64,000 bases of DNA from Mycolicibacterium sp. CR10 (GCF_005222675.1 NZ_STGE01000056.1:1-64000), one strand, 5' to 3'. Shown: positions 1 to 7,770, counted from the first letter of the stretch. Program-made: numbers and translations. Notes: generated by a model not told the origin, from the letters alone.

Positions 1-19
1 CAGCGGGGGCGCCCCTTTT

Positions 20-112
20 GGCATGCTCGGGCCGAGATCGACACCAGAGTTGCGGAAAGCGGTATCGGGCCTTCGATCACGACCCTGGTGTCGATCTCGG
101 CCCGAGCATGCC
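20..112. repeat. Perfect 28-bp inverted repeat
   Basis: Positions 20-47 are exactly reverse-complementary to 85-112, with a 37-nt loop. The left arm begins GGCATGCTCGGGC directly after GGGGCGCCCCTTTT. The same junction occurs after the hairpin terminator at 1611-1641. The element lies just past the stop codon of the minus-strand hydrolase gene (166), so it could end that transcript, but there is no U-tract on that side. Confidence 0.85.
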
Positions 113-165
113 GCGCAGACCTGCCTCGCAGGTGAACGCCGGGATCACGGGCACGGGTCTACGGG

Positions 166-990
166 CTATCCCTGAAGGAAGGCCAGCAGGTCGGCGTTGA
201 TGACATCGGCGTGCGTGGTGGGCATGCCGTGCGGAAATCCCTGGTAAGTCTTGAGCGTCCCGTTCTGAAGCAGCGCAGCGGATTTCGGCCCAGAGGCGAC
301 GTACGGAACGATCTGGTCGTCCTCGCTGTGCATCACCAGCGTCGGCACGGTGATCTTCTTGAGGTCCTCGGTGAAGTCGGTCTGCGAGAACGCCACGATG
401 CCGTCGTAGTGGGAGAAGGCGTCGCCCATCATGCCCTGGCGCCACCAGTTCTCGATGATGGCCTCCGATGACTCCACACCGGGCTGGTCGAAGTTGTAGA
501 ACGGGCCCGCCGGCAGCGCCCGGTAGAACTCCGAACGGTTCGCGGCCAACTGCGCCTGCAGACCGTCGAACACGCTCTTGGGCAGGCCTTCCGGGTTGGC
601 GTCGGTCTGCACCATCAACGGCGGCACCGCGCTGATGAGCACGGCCTTGGCTACCCGGCTTTCGCCATGGCGGCCGAGGTAGCGGACCACCTCGCCGCCA
701 CCGGTGGAGTGCCCGACGTGAACGGCGTCGCGGAGGTCCAGATGCTCGGTCAGCGAGGCAAGGTCGTCGGCGTAGTGGTCGAGGTCGTGGCCTTCGGGCG
801 TCTGGGTGGAGCGGCCGTGACCGCGCCGGTCGTGCGCGATCACCCGGTAGCCATGCTGCAGGAAGAACAGCATCTGCGTGTCCCAGTCATCGGAGGACAG
901 CGGCCAGCCGTGGCTGAACACGATCGGCTGACCCGATCCCCAGTCCTTGTAGAAGATGTCGGTGCCGTCGGAGGTGGTGTGGATGCTCAT
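166..990 (-). CDS. Alpha/beta hydrolase, non-heme chloroperoxidase-like
   Basis: This 274-residue protein has the alpha/beta-hydrolase fold of the cofactor-free haloperoxidase/esterase group. The N-terminus reads DGTDIFYKDWG and is followed by an oxyanion region SHGWP. The nucleophile is in GHSTGGGE, the acid in HSEDDQIVP, and the histidine in the C-terminal FPHGMPTTH. No signal peptide is seen, so it should be cytoplasmic. The open frame continues upstream to 1293, but the ATG at 990 is preferred: AGGAAC lies about 8-9 nt before it, and family members start at this point. The natural substrate cannot be told from sequence. Members are esterases or perhydrolases in vitro. The gene stands alone, divergent from the small secreted protein gene at 1299. 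Confidence 0.88.
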   Translation of the reverse strand: MSIHTTSDGTDIFYKDWGSGQPIVFSHGWPLSSDDWDTQMLFFLQHGYRVIAHDRRGHGRSTQTPEGHDLDHYADDLASLTEHLDLRDAVHVGHSTGGGEVVRYLGRHGESRVAKAVLISAVPPLMVQTDANPEGLPKSVFDGLQAQLAANRSEFYRALPAGPFYNFDQPGVESSEAIIENWWRQGMMGDAFSHYDGIVAFSQTDFTEDLKKITVPTLVMHSEDDQIVPYVASGPKSAALLQNGTLKTYQGFPHGMPTTHADVINADLLAFLQG

Positions 991-1080
991 GGCACTAGGT
1001 TCCTGGATTCGACGCCGTCTGTCATCAGCACCGGCCGGCATGGCCAGTGGGGGCTGGTCACATCGCCGCCCGCGGCACCA

Positions 1081-1143
1081 CGCCGGAATTGCGTTCCGCG
1101 CGGGGCTCACTCGCGTTTTCCCGCGCGGAAGGCCATTCCGGCG
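1081..1143. repeat. Intergenic hairpin, 24-bp arms (family member A)
   Basis: Positions 1081-1104 pair with 1120-1143 at 22 of 24 positions, with a 15-nt loop. The arm sequence (CGCCGGAATTGCGTTCCGCG) nearly matches the arm of the hairpin at 5156-5220, so the two form a small repeat family. It lies between divergent genes and therefore is not a simple terminator. Confidence 0.8.
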
Positions 1144-1149
1144 ACGGGT

Positions 1150-1179
1150 TTCTGCCAGGGGGCGTGCATATTCTGCCAG
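1150..1179 (+). promoter_or_regulatory. Paired TTCTGCCAG direct repeats upstream of the first 99-residue secreted protein
   Basis: TTCTGCCAG occurs at 1150-1158 and 1171-1179, exactly 21 bp apart and about 120 nt before the start codon at 1299. The same pair, with the same 21-bp period and the same distance to the start, precedes the paralogue at 3475. A second conserved block (CGCTCCACGGCTCCGACCC, about 1258-1276) sits just before the gene in both copies. Two helical turns of spacing suggests a dimeric or tandem regulator site. No regulator is identified. Confidence 0.55.
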
Positions 1180-1298
1180 CGGAATTAAACCCCTGACCTG
1201 CCGGTTTAAGCCATCAGAACCACCAAGAACCACCAAAAAAGTCAGAACCGCGCGACTCGCTCCACGGCTCCGACCCGACACAGGGAAGAGCAACCACC

Positions 1299-1598
1299 AT
1301 GAAGACCTCGACCATCACCCTCACCGCCGCCGCCGCACTGTCTGCCGCCGTCCTCGGACTGGCCGCCCCCGCCGCCGCCGCCCCCTCCGGCACCGGCGAC
1401 GCCCAGCAGACCATCGCCCAACTCGAAGACCAGGGCAACCGGGTCATCGTCAACCGGCAGAGCAGCAGCCCGCTGAGCGACGCCAGCATCGTCGGCATCC
1501 GCCAGGGATCCCCGATCCAGGAGTACACCTGGGACCTGCAGCGCGACGACCGCATCCTCGAAACCGTCGGCCACGTCATCTTCGTCGACGTCAAGTAA
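1299..1598 (+). CDS. Small secreted protein, paralogue 1
   Basis: This 99-residue protein has a clear Sec signal peptide: MKTSTITL, then an Ala-rich hydrophobic core, with AAAAPS around residues 26-30 as the likely cleavage site. The mature part is about 70 residues with no cysteines. It contains GNRVIVNRQSS and ends in VGHVIFVDVK, giving a short, probably beta-rich exported domain. It is about 70 percent identical by eye to the protein at 3475-3774 and also shares promoter-proximal and terminator features with it, so the pair arose by duplication of a whole transcription unit. I do not recognise a named function. It resembles the many small secreted hypothetical proteins of mycobacteria. GGGAAGAG, about 8 nt before the ATG, supports the start. 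Confidence 0.85.
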   Translation: MKTSTITLTAAAALSAAVLGLAAPAAAAPSGTGDAQQTIAQLEDQGNRVIVNRQSSSPLSDASIVGIRQGSPIQEYTWDLQRDDRILETVGHVIFVDVK

Positions 1599-1610
1599 CC
1601 CCCACACCAC

Positions 1611-1641
1611 AAAGGGGCGCCCCACAATGGGGCGCCCCTTT
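1611..1641 (+). terminator. Rho-independent-like terminator of the first secreted gene
   Basis: A 10-bp GC stem (GGGGCGCCCC at 1614-1623 and 1629-1638) with a 5-nt loop is flanked by AAA and TTTT, 12 nt after the stop codon. Confidence 0.8.
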
Positions 1642-1661
1642 TGGCATGCTCGGGCAGACCC

Positions 1662-1694
1662 GTCGGCCGCGTCTTCGTCGTCGAGATCCGCTGA
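1662..1694 (+). pseudogene. 3' remnant of a third secreted-protein copy
   Basis: Eleven codons read VGRVFVVEIR-stop. These match the ends of the two 99-residue proteins (VGHVIFVDVK and TGHVVFVDVR) and are again followed, 15 nt later, by a GGGGCGCCCC hairpin. No upstream part of such a gene is present. This looks like the tail of a deleted third copy, although a chance match over ten residues is possible. Confidence 0.45.
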
Positions 1695-1709
1695 CCCCGC
1701 AACATAGAA

Positions 1710-1741
1710 AAGGGGCGCCCCCACCACCAGGGGCGCCCCTT
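1710..1741. terminator. Hairpin, bidirectional terminator candidate
   Basis: AAGGGGCGCCCCC pairs with GGGGCGCCCCTT across a short ACCACCA loop. Read on the minus strand it is followed by TTTTCT, so it can end the small minus-strand ORF that stops at 1758. On the plus strand it would end the vanished third copy of the secreted gene. Confidence 0.7.
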
Positions 1742-1757
1742 CTTCAATGGGGTCCGC

Positions 1758-1937
1758 TCAGCGGGCACCAAGTATGTGGACCGCGGCGTCGCCGCCGGTC
1801 ACGGATTGCAGGCGAGATTGGAAAGACGGATGTCGACGCATAGCTTCGGCGATGTCGAGCTCGCGACGCTGGGCCGCGCGCCAGGCCGGATGTGACTCAA
1901 GGTGGACGACCGTTGCACCTGCGGTGTTCGTCTTCAT
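1758..1937 (-). CDS. Small hypothetical protein (59 residues)
   Basis: The frame runs ATG at 1937 to TGA at 1758 and gives MKTNTAGATVVHLESHPAWR, an Arg/Ala-rich helical middle (AAQRRELDIAEAMRRHPSF), and the end VTGGDAAVHILGAR. GGGAGG lies about 7 nt before the ATG, a strong ribosome site. A hairpin with a T-run follows the stop. It has no signal peptide, cysteines or membrane segment. The function is not recognised. The good ribosome site and matching terminator are the reasons for calling it a gene rather than a chance frame. Confidence 0.55.
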   Translation of the reverse strand: MKTNTAGATVVHLESHPAWRAAQRRELDIAEAMRRHPSFQSRLQSVTGGDAAVHILGAR

Positions 1938-2088
1938 ATCAGCGCCTCCCGCTGAAAAATGAGGATCACTCCTCAGCTAGTGGCCTTCAGCATGCTCGTC
2001 GTACCTGAGCATCACCGTCAGCGTTACCCGTGAGCTTGATAAGAAATGCCCACGCTCACAGTGTCGTAAACCACATCCGGCAGGTGAA

Positions 2089-3282
2089 CTATTCCGCCGA
2101 GCTCTGCAGGGCCAGCACGCTGATGTCCGGCGGCGCTCCGATGCGGACCGGCGGACCCCAGAAACCCGCCCCGCGCGTCACGTAGAGCTGGGTGTCCTGA
2201 ACCGCCGACAATCCGGCAAGCGACGGTTGCGCCTGCGCGACGGCGTAGTGGAACGGCCACATCTGACCGCCGTGGGTATGGCCGGATAGCTGCAGGTCCA
2301 CGCCCCGTTCGGCGGCCTCGGTCACCTGGATCGGCTGGTGGGCCAGCAGCACCGTCGGGTCGGCCGAGGTCACCCCGGCCAGAGCGCTGTCGAAATCCGG
2401 CGGAAAGGACCGCGACTCCCCTGCCACGTCGTTGACGCCGGCGAGGTCGAACCCGGCCGCACCTCGCCGGATCCGGGTGTTCTCGTTGCGCAGGACATGC
2501 ATGCCGAGGCGTTCCAACTCCGTCAGCCACTCGGCGGTGTCCTCGACGAAGTATTCGTGGTTGCCGGTGACGAAGAACGTGCCTTCGCGCGACTCCAGGT
2601 CCCGCAGCGGCTCCGCTGCGGCGCCCAGTTCCGCGACCGTCCCATCCACCAGATCGCCCACGATCGCGACGAGGTCGGGTTCGGTCTCGTTGATCATCCG
2701 GACGATCCGCTCGGTGTGCGCACGGCCCAGCAGCGGGCCGAGGTGGATATCGGAGACGACCGCGACCCGGAAACCGCTGAACGCGGGATCCAGCCGGCTC
2801 AGCCGCACGGGAACGCGCAGCACGTCTGGCGGACCGAGCGCCCTGGTCACACCCACACCGACCAGGCCCACCGCGGCCGCACCAGCCGCGACCGCACCGG
2901 TCCGGGCCAGGAACATCCGCCGGTCCACGGCGGCCGGGTCGGGGACGTCGGCGGCATCGGGGTCGTCCGCGGCGTCGGCGCGGTCCTTGCGCTTCACCCA
3001 CGGCCGCAGCACCAGCCGAACCGGCTCGAGCACCAGCAGGGCCAGGAACAGGTACGCGACCACGCCGAACCACAGGTATCCCGGCCAGGCAACCCACCCC
3101 GACTCCGGGAAGCCGACGACCCGCGGCAGGACCACAGCGACCACCAGAAGCGTCAACAGCGCCAGCAGCACCACCGTCAAGATCCCACGGACGCGGCCCT
3201 GGCGCGTGGTGTCCTTGACCATCCGCTTCCAGATGCAGACGTGCATCAGCGCGAGGATCGAGCCGAGTATTGCGATGAACAT
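2089..3282 (-). CDS. Membrane-anchored metallophosphoesterase (YkuE-like)
   Basis: This 397-residue protein carries the calcineurin-like phosphoesterase motifs in order: SDIHLGP, GDLVDG, GNHEY, and GHTHGGQ near the C-terminus. These supply the usual dinuclear metal ligands. The N-terminal 110 residues hold about three hydrophobic segments. Another hydrophobic stretch follows RRMFLARTGAVAAGAAA near residue 125, which looks like a degenerate twin-arginine signal preceding the catalytic domain. The enzyme therefore probably faces the outside of the membrane. Family relatives act on lipid or nucleotide phosphates, and the substrate here is unknown. It lies alone between the two copies of the small secreted gene, opposite to them. 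Confidence 0.88.
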   Translation of the reverse strand: MFIAILGSILALMHVCIWKRMVKDTTRQGRVRGILTVVLLALLTLLVVAVVLPRVVGFPESGWVAWPGYLWFGVVAYLFLALLVLEPVRLVLRPWVKRKDRADAADDPDAADVPDPAAVDRRMFLARTGAVAAGAAAVGLVGVGVTRALGPPDVLRVPVRLSRLDPAFSGFRVAVVSDIHLGPLLGRAHTERIVRMINETEPDLVAIVGDLVDGTVAELGAAAEPLRDLESREGTFFVTGNHEYFVEDTAEWLTELERLGMHVLRNENTRIRRGAAGFDLAGVNDVAGESRSFPPDFDSALAGVTSADPTVLLAHQPIQVTEAAERGVDLQLSGHTHGGQMWPFHYAVAQAQPSLAGLSAVQDTQLYVTRGAGFWGPPVRIGAPPDISVLALQSSAE

Positions 3283-3324
3283 TCATGTCCTTTGCGGTCG
3301 AGCTCGAGGTCCCAACAGCCTAGT

Positions 3325-3354
3325 TTCTGCCAGCGGGCGCTCAATTTCTGCCAA
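3325..3354 (+). promoter_or_regulatory. Paired TTCTGCCA direct repeats upstream of the second secreted protein
   Basis: TTCTGCCAG (3325-3333) and TTCTGCCAA (3346-3354) are spaced 21 bp. This repeats the arrangement at 1150-1179, at the same distance (about 121 nt) from the start codon. Confidence 0.55.
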
Positions 3355-3474
3355 CGGAAATGATCTGCACCCGCGGCAGGTTGAACCGGTCAGATCGCAA
3401 GCACAACAACAGAAAACGTCGAAACCGCGAGATTCGCTCCACGGCTCCGACCCACCACAGGGAAGAGCAAGATC

Positions 3475-3774
3475 ATGAAGAACATCACCATCGCCACCGT
3501 CGTCGCCGCCGGACTGTCCGCCGCCGTCCTCGGATTGGCCGCCCCCGCCGTCGCCGCCCCCTCGGGCTCGGGCGACGCGCAGCAGACCGTCAGCCAGCTC
3601 GAAGAGCAAGGCAACCGGGTCATCGTCAACCGCCAGTCCAGCGCCCCGCTGAGCCAGGCCAGCGTCGTCGACGTCCGCCAGGGCAACGCCATCCAGGACT
3701 ACGTCTGGGACGCTCAGGGCGACCGTAAGGTCCTCGAGACCACCGGACACGTCGTCTTCGTCGACGTCCGCTAG
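3475..3774 (+). CDS. Small secreted protein, paralogue 2
   Basis: This 99-residue exported protein is a paralogue of the one at 1299-1598. The signal peptide is MKNITIATVVAAGLSAAVLG with cleavage near AVAAPS. The mature part shares GDAQQT, GNRVIVNRQSS and the tail GHVVFVDVR. Differences are mostly conservative (Asp/Glu, Ile/Val), which suggests both copies are maintained. GGGAAGAGCAAGATC precedes the ATG. The conserved upstream block and the terminator match those of paralogue 1. The function is unknown. Confidence 0.85.
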   Translation: MKNITIATVVAAGLSAAVLGLAAPAVAAPSGSGDAQQTVSQLEEQGNRVIVNRQSSAPLSQASVVDVRQGNAIQDYVWDAQGDRKVLETTGHVVFVDVR

Positions 3775-3786
3775 TACTTCCCACAG

Positions 3787-3816
3787 AAGGGGCACCTCCA
3801 CCCGGAGGTGCCCCTT
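3787..3816 (+). terminator. Terminator of the second secreted gene
   Basis: AAGGGGCACCTCC (3787-3799) pairs with GGAGGTGCCCCTT (3804-3816) across a 4-nt loop, followed by TTGT. Confidence 0.8.
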
Positions 3817-3926
3817 TTGTATGCCCGGACGCCGTGCCCCTGCGAGTCACATTTGAAACTCTGACCACACCAGTCACCGCGTGGCTCACCGATATGGGTC
3901 CGTCGATCGCCTAATCTGCGCAGACG

Positions 3927-5144
3927 ATGGCGACCTTCAGGAAGATGTCCGCGCGCGCGTCCGCACTGGTCACAGCGGTGATGCTGGCTGCCGCCCCAGC
4001 GGCGATGGCCGAGCCGAACGCCGCGGTGGACGCGAACACGTGTCCGTACCGGGTGACGACGCCGCCCGCGGTCGACGCGTCGGAGATCCCGGAGGTCGGC
4101 GATCCGCCCGCCCCGCTACCGGTGCCTGCCAAGCCGATGGGTGGGGACGCGCTGACGGGCTGCGGCATCGTCACCGCGCCCGGGACTCCACCGGTGCCCG
4201 GCGACGTCTCCGCGGAAGCCTGGCTGGTGGCCGACCTCGACACCGGCGATGTCATCGCCGCCCGCGACCCCCACGGCAGGCACCGTCCCGCCAGCATCAT
4301 CAAGGTGCTCACCGCCATGCAGGCGATCAGGGACCTGCCGCTGCACAAGGTGGTGCCCGGAACCGAAGCGGACGCGTCCCAGGAGGGCACGAAGGTGGGC
4401 GTCGGCGAAGGCGGCTTCTACTCCATCAACGACCTGCTGCACGGCCTCATCATGCACTCCGGCAATGACGCCGCCCACGCGTTGGCGATGCAAATGGGCG
4501 GCATGGACAACACGCTGACCAAGCTGAACGTTCTGGCGGGCAAGCTGGGGGCCCGAGACACCCGGGTGGCGACGCCGTCAGGTCTGGACGGACCCGGCAT
4601 GAGCACGTCGGCCTACGACATCGGCCTGTTCTACCGCTACGCCTGGCAGAACCCCGTCTTCACCAACATCGCTGCCACCCAATCATTTACCTTCCCCGGT
4701 CGCGGCGACGGGGGCTACCCGGTGGAGAACGACAACAAGCTGCTCGCCAACTATCCGGGCGCGCTGGGCGGCAAGACCGGGTACACCGACGATGCCGGCC
4801 AGACGTTCGTCGGCGCCGCCACCCGTGACGGCCGTCGCCTGGTCGCCGTGTTGTTGCGCGGCACCCGGCAACCGATCGCTCCGTGGGAGCAGGCCGCGCG
4901 ACTGCTGGACTACGGTTTCGCCACGGCGCCCGGCACCAAGGTGGGCACGCTGATCGAGCCGGATCCCTCGCTCGTCGCACCCAAGGCGGACCCCGCCACT
5001 GCGGGCACGACCACCACTGCGAATGCCGTGCTGCCCGACGTCAACGCGCTGCCGGTCCGCGTCGGGGTCGGGGTGATCGGCGCGATCGTGGTGTTCAGCC
5101 TGATGATGGGTGCCCGCGCGATGAACCGCCGCCCGGCCCGCTAA
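3927..5144 (+). CDS. dacB1: D-alanyl-D-alanine carboxypeptidase, DacB1-type
   Basis: This 405-residue low-molecular-weight penicillin-binding protein removes the terminal D-Ala of peptidoglycan stem peptides outside the membrane. A signal peptide is followed by a short Pro-rich stretch. The catalytic motifs are SxxK in PASIIKVLTAM (about residue 125), SxN in HSGNDAA, and KTG in GGKTGYTDDAG. A C-terminal hydrophobic helix (VGVIGAIVVFSLMMGARAM) followed by Arg residues gives the expected membrane anchor. TAATCT at 3912-3917 lies 9 nt before the ATG, so transcription may be nearly leaderless. It matches the place of dacB1 in M. tuberculosis. It converges on the YihY gene, with a 23-bp-arm hairpin between. 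Confidence 0.93.
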   Translation: MATFRKMSARASALVTAVMLAAAPAAMAEPNAAVDANTCPYRVTTPPAVDASEIPEVGDPPAPLPVPAKPMGGDALTGCGIVTAPGTPPVPGDVSAEAWLVADLDTGDVIAARDPHGRHRPASIIKVLTAMQAIRDLPLHKVVPGTEADASQEGTKVGVGEGGFYSINDLLHGLIMHSGNDAAHALAMQMGGMDNTLTKLNVLAGKLGARDTRVATPSGLDGPGMSTSAYDIGLFYRYAWQNPVFTNIAATQSFTFPGRGDGGYPVENDNKLLANYPGALGGKTGYTDDAGQTFVGAATRDGRRLVAVLLRGTRQPIAPWEQAARLLDYGFATAPGTKVGTLIEPDPSLVAPKADPATAGTTTTANAVLPDVNALPVRVGVGVIGAIVVFSLMMGARAMNRRPAR

Positions 5145-5155
5145 CCCGCTCCTGT

Positions 5156-5220
5156 CCGCCGGAATTGCATTCCACGCGCACAACATCGAGATGCGCCCGC
5201 GTGGAATGCAATTCCGGCGG
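5156..5220. repeat. Intergenic hairpin, perfect 23-bp arms (family member B)
   Basis: Positions 5156-5178 are the exact reverse complement of 5198-5220, with a 19-nt loop. The arm (CCGGAATTGCATTCCACGCG) is a close relative of the arm at 1081-1104. It sits between convergent genes and could stop both transcripts, although no T-run is present. Confidence 0.85.
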
Positions 5221-5247
5221 GGGGTGGGCTCGCGGCGGCGTGGTGAG

Positions 5248-6306
5248 CTAGCGCCGTCGGAGTCGGGAGAAGCCCAGCGCGCCAACAGCTCCCGCCGCAG
5301 CCGCCACTGTCGCCTGCCATGGCGCCAACCCGGGACGGGTGACGATCCGGTTCCTGATGACGGCTGGCCCGGGTGCGGGAATGGGATCCTCACCCATGTT
5401 CTCGGGCAGCGTAGCCGCCCACGCCGTCGCGAACAGCACCAGCCGAGCGGTGATGTAGGCGAACACCATCAGGCCCAACACCGGACCGAACGTCGCACCC
5501 GCAGGGCCGGTGACCACCGACCGCAGGTAGATCGAGGCGACCAGCTTGAAGATCTCGAACCCCACGGCGGCGAGAAGCCCGGCGCGCACGCTGCTACGGA
5601 AGCTCACCGACTCCCGAGGCAACCGCGCGATCACCCAGGTGAACAGCAGCCACGACACCAGTAACGACACCGCGATGGAGGCCACGCGCAACACCAGGCT
5701 CAGCCCGCTCGTATCCTGAAACCCGAACCAGTGCAACACGTTTTCCATCACCGACGTGTTCCCGAGTGCAGTCAGTGCGACCGTGACGACGATGGCAAGG
5801 AACGCGGACAGCAGCGTCGCCAGATCCGACAGCTTGGTCCGGATGAACCCCGGGGGCTCTTCGCGGAAATGGCCCCACATCTGACTGAGCGCCTCGCGCA
5901 GATTGGCCATCCAGCCCAGCCCGGCCCACGCAGCCGTCGCCAGACCGATGATGCCCACCGTGCCGCGCGAGTCGATCGCCGAGTCCATCAGCTGGACGAG
6001 CTGCTGACCGAGGTCGCCGCTGACGGCCGACCTGATCCGGTTCTCCACGTCGTCGAGCAGATCGGGGCGACTGGCCAGCACGAAGCCGCCTGCGGCGAAC
6101 CCGACCATCAACAACGGGAACAGCGCGAAGATCGTGAAGTAGGTGATGCCTGCCGCGTAGAAGTCGCCCTTGCAGTCGTTGTAGCGCCCCTGGGCGCGCA
6201 TCACGTGGTCGAACCACGGCATCCGGGCGCGCAACCGGTCGAGAAAGCCGGGCTTGCCGTCGGAATCTGTCGAGCCGTCTGGCGCAGTCATCCGACTCCT
6301 CGTCAC
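5248..6306 (-). CDS. YihY/BrkB-family inner membrane protein
   Basis: This 352-residue integral membrane protein of the YihY/BrkB family has about six hydrophobic segments between residues 50 and 300. The family-typical GDFYAAGITYFTIFALFPLL opens the first, and GLGWMANLREALSQMW follows. Family members have been linked to transport or complement resistance, but the molecular activity is not settled. The GTG at 6306 overlaps the trpS stop by 4 nt. An in-frame ATG at 6291 with GAGGAG just before it is an equally good start. Translational coupling to trpS is likely. Confidence 0.88.
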   Translation of the reverse strand: MTRSRMTAPDGSTDSDGKPGFLDRLRARMPWFDHVMRAQGRYNDCKGDFYAAGITYFTIFALFPLLMVGFAAGGFVLASRPDLLDDVENRIRSAVSGDLGQQLVQLMDSAIDSRGTVGIIGLATAAWAGLGWMANLREALSQMWGHFREEPPGFIRTKLSDLATLLSAFLAIVVTVALTALGNTSVMENVLHWFGFQDTSGLSLVLRVASIAVSLLVSWLLFTWVIARLPRESVSFRSSVRAGLLAAVGFEIFKLVASIYLRSVVTGPAGATFGPVLGLMVFAYITARLVLFATAWAATLPENMGEDPIPAPGPAVIRNRIVTRPGLAPWQATVAAAAGAVGALGFSRLRRR

Positions 6307-7319
6307 TGGTGCGGTGCTAGAAACCCTAAACGGTCATATACCCGCCGCAACGTTTCCCCAGACACCTCCCTCGCCCGGGCCGCCCCCCGGGCCAGGACGC
6401 TCTCCAATTCGGCCTGGTCGTCGAGCAACTCGTCGACCCGCGTCTTGATCGGCGTGACGAACTCCACCACTGCCTCGGCCGTCTCCTTCTTCAGGTCCCC
6501 GTAACCGCGGCCGGCGTATCCGTCGACCAGCTTGTCGATAGCGGCACCCGTCACCGCCGACTGGATGGTCAGCAGGTTGGACACCCCCGGCTTGGCTTCG
6601 GGGTCGAAGCGGATCTCGCGGTCACTGTCGGTGACGGCCGACCGAATCTTCTTGGCAGTCTTGGCCGGATCGTCGAGCAGGCTGATCAGACCCGCGTCGG
6701 TGGCGGCCGACTTGCTCATCTTGGCCGTCGGATCGGCCAGGTCGTAGATCTTGGCGGTGGCCTTGGGAATCATCGCCTCGGGCACGACGAACGTGTCGGG
6801 GAATCGGGCGTTGACGCGCTGCGCGACGTCGCGCGCCAGCTCGAGGTGTTGACGCTGGTCTTCGCCGACGGGCACCAGTTCGGTGTCGTAGAGCAGCACG
6901 TCGGCGGCCATCAACACCGGATAGGTGAACAGGCCGACCGTGGTGGCGTCGGCGCCCTGCTTCTGCGACTTGTCCTTGAACTGCGTCATCCGCGATGCCA
7001 GCCCGAAACCGGTGAAACAGCCCAGGACCCAGGACAATTCGGCATGGGCGGGCACATGGCTCTGGACGAACACGGTCGCCCGGGTGGGGTCGACGCCGAG
7101 GGCCAGGTACTGCGCCGCCGTCACCAGGGTGCGCTTGCGCAGCGTCTCGGGATCCTGCGCGACGGTGATCGCGTGCAGATCGACGACGCAGAAGTACGCG
7201 TCGTGACCATCCTGCAGGGCCACCCACTGACTGACCGCTCCGAGCGCGTTACCGAGATGCAGAGAGTCCGAGGTGGGCTGCGCGCCGGAGAAGACGACCG
7301 GCTGGGCTGTATTGCTCAT
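6303..7319 (-). CDS. trpS: Tryptophanyl-tRNA synthetase
   Basis: This 338-residue class I aminoacyl-tRNA synthetase charges tRNA-Trp in the cytoplasm. The N-terminus carries SGAQPTSDSLHLGNALGA, in which SLHLGN is the HIGH-type signature. DAYFCVVDLHA and the tRNA/Trp-binding region FTYPVLMAADVLLYDT follow. The KMSKS loop (AKMSKSAATDAG) lies near residue 200. Length and motif spacing are normal for bacterial TrpS. The start ATG at 7319 (MSNTAQPVVFSGAQ) matches the family. It shares its transcript with the YihY gene downstream. Confidence 0.96.
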   Translation of the reverse strand: MSNTAQPVVFSGAQPTSDSLHLGNALGAVSQWVALQDGHDAYFCVVDLHAITVAQDPETLRKRTLVTAAQYLALGVDPTRATVFVQSHVPAHAELSWVLGCFTGFGLASRMTQFKDKSQKQGADATTVGLFTYPVLMAADVLLYDTELVPVGEDQRQHLELARDVAQRVNARFPDTFVVPEAMIPKATAKIYDLADPTAKMSKSAATDAGLISLLDDPAKTAKKIRSAVTDSDREIRFDPEAKPGVSNLLTIQSAVTGAAIDKLVDGYAGRGYGDLKKETAEAVVEFVTPIKTRVDELLDDQAELESVLARGAARAREVSGETLRRVYDRLGFLAPHQ

Positions 7320-7353
7320 GATGGTGTCCAGTTTTTCATGCGCGCGACGCAGG

Positions 7354-7770
7354 TCACCCGGGGGCCATTCGGCGCAGCGCCCTGAGGAACACCCGCCGCT
7401 CGTCGGAACGCAATTCGCCGAGCCATCGCTCCTCGCCGCGCTGGATCTCCGCCTGTGCCGCGTCCTTGACCGCGCGGCCCTTCTCGGTGATCGCCAGCAG
7501 GCGCACCCGGCGGTCGTCGGGGTCGGGGAACCGTTCGATGAGGCCCTGGTCCTGCAGATGGTCGAGCGTGCGGATGATTCGGGTCTTGTCGGCGTTGATG
7601 GCTTCCGCGAGCGCCGCCTGGGTGCGCATCGAACCCCGGTCCAGCGCCAACAGCACCACGTAACCCCACATCGTCAGGCCGTGCGCGGCGAGCACGGGCC
7701 CCTCGGCCGCGATCAACTCCCGCATCAGGGGCGCCAACATTGCCGCGAGGTCGGGCCGGCGGGATGTCAC
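7354..7770 (-). CDS. MarR-family transcriptional regulator
   Basis: This 138-residue winged-helix protein has the MarR pattern: an N-terminal dimerisation helix, then a recognition helix region TQAALAEAINADKTRIIRTLDHLQDQGLIERFPDPDDRR, with the wing DRRVRLLAIT. The start is GTG at 7770 (MTSRRPDLAAML). It is divergent from the DinB-like gene at 7822. The 50-nt gap and the start of that gene contain an inverted repeat (7796-7824) that is the natural autoregulatory site. The ligand is unknown. Confidence 0.88.
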   Translation of the reverse strand: MTSRRPDLAAMLAPLMRELIAAEGPVLAAHGLTMWGYVVLLALDRGSMRTQAALAEAINADKTRIIRTLDHLQDQGLIERFPDPDDRRVRLLAITEKGRAVKDAAQAEIQRGEERWLGELRSDERRVFLRALRRMAPG

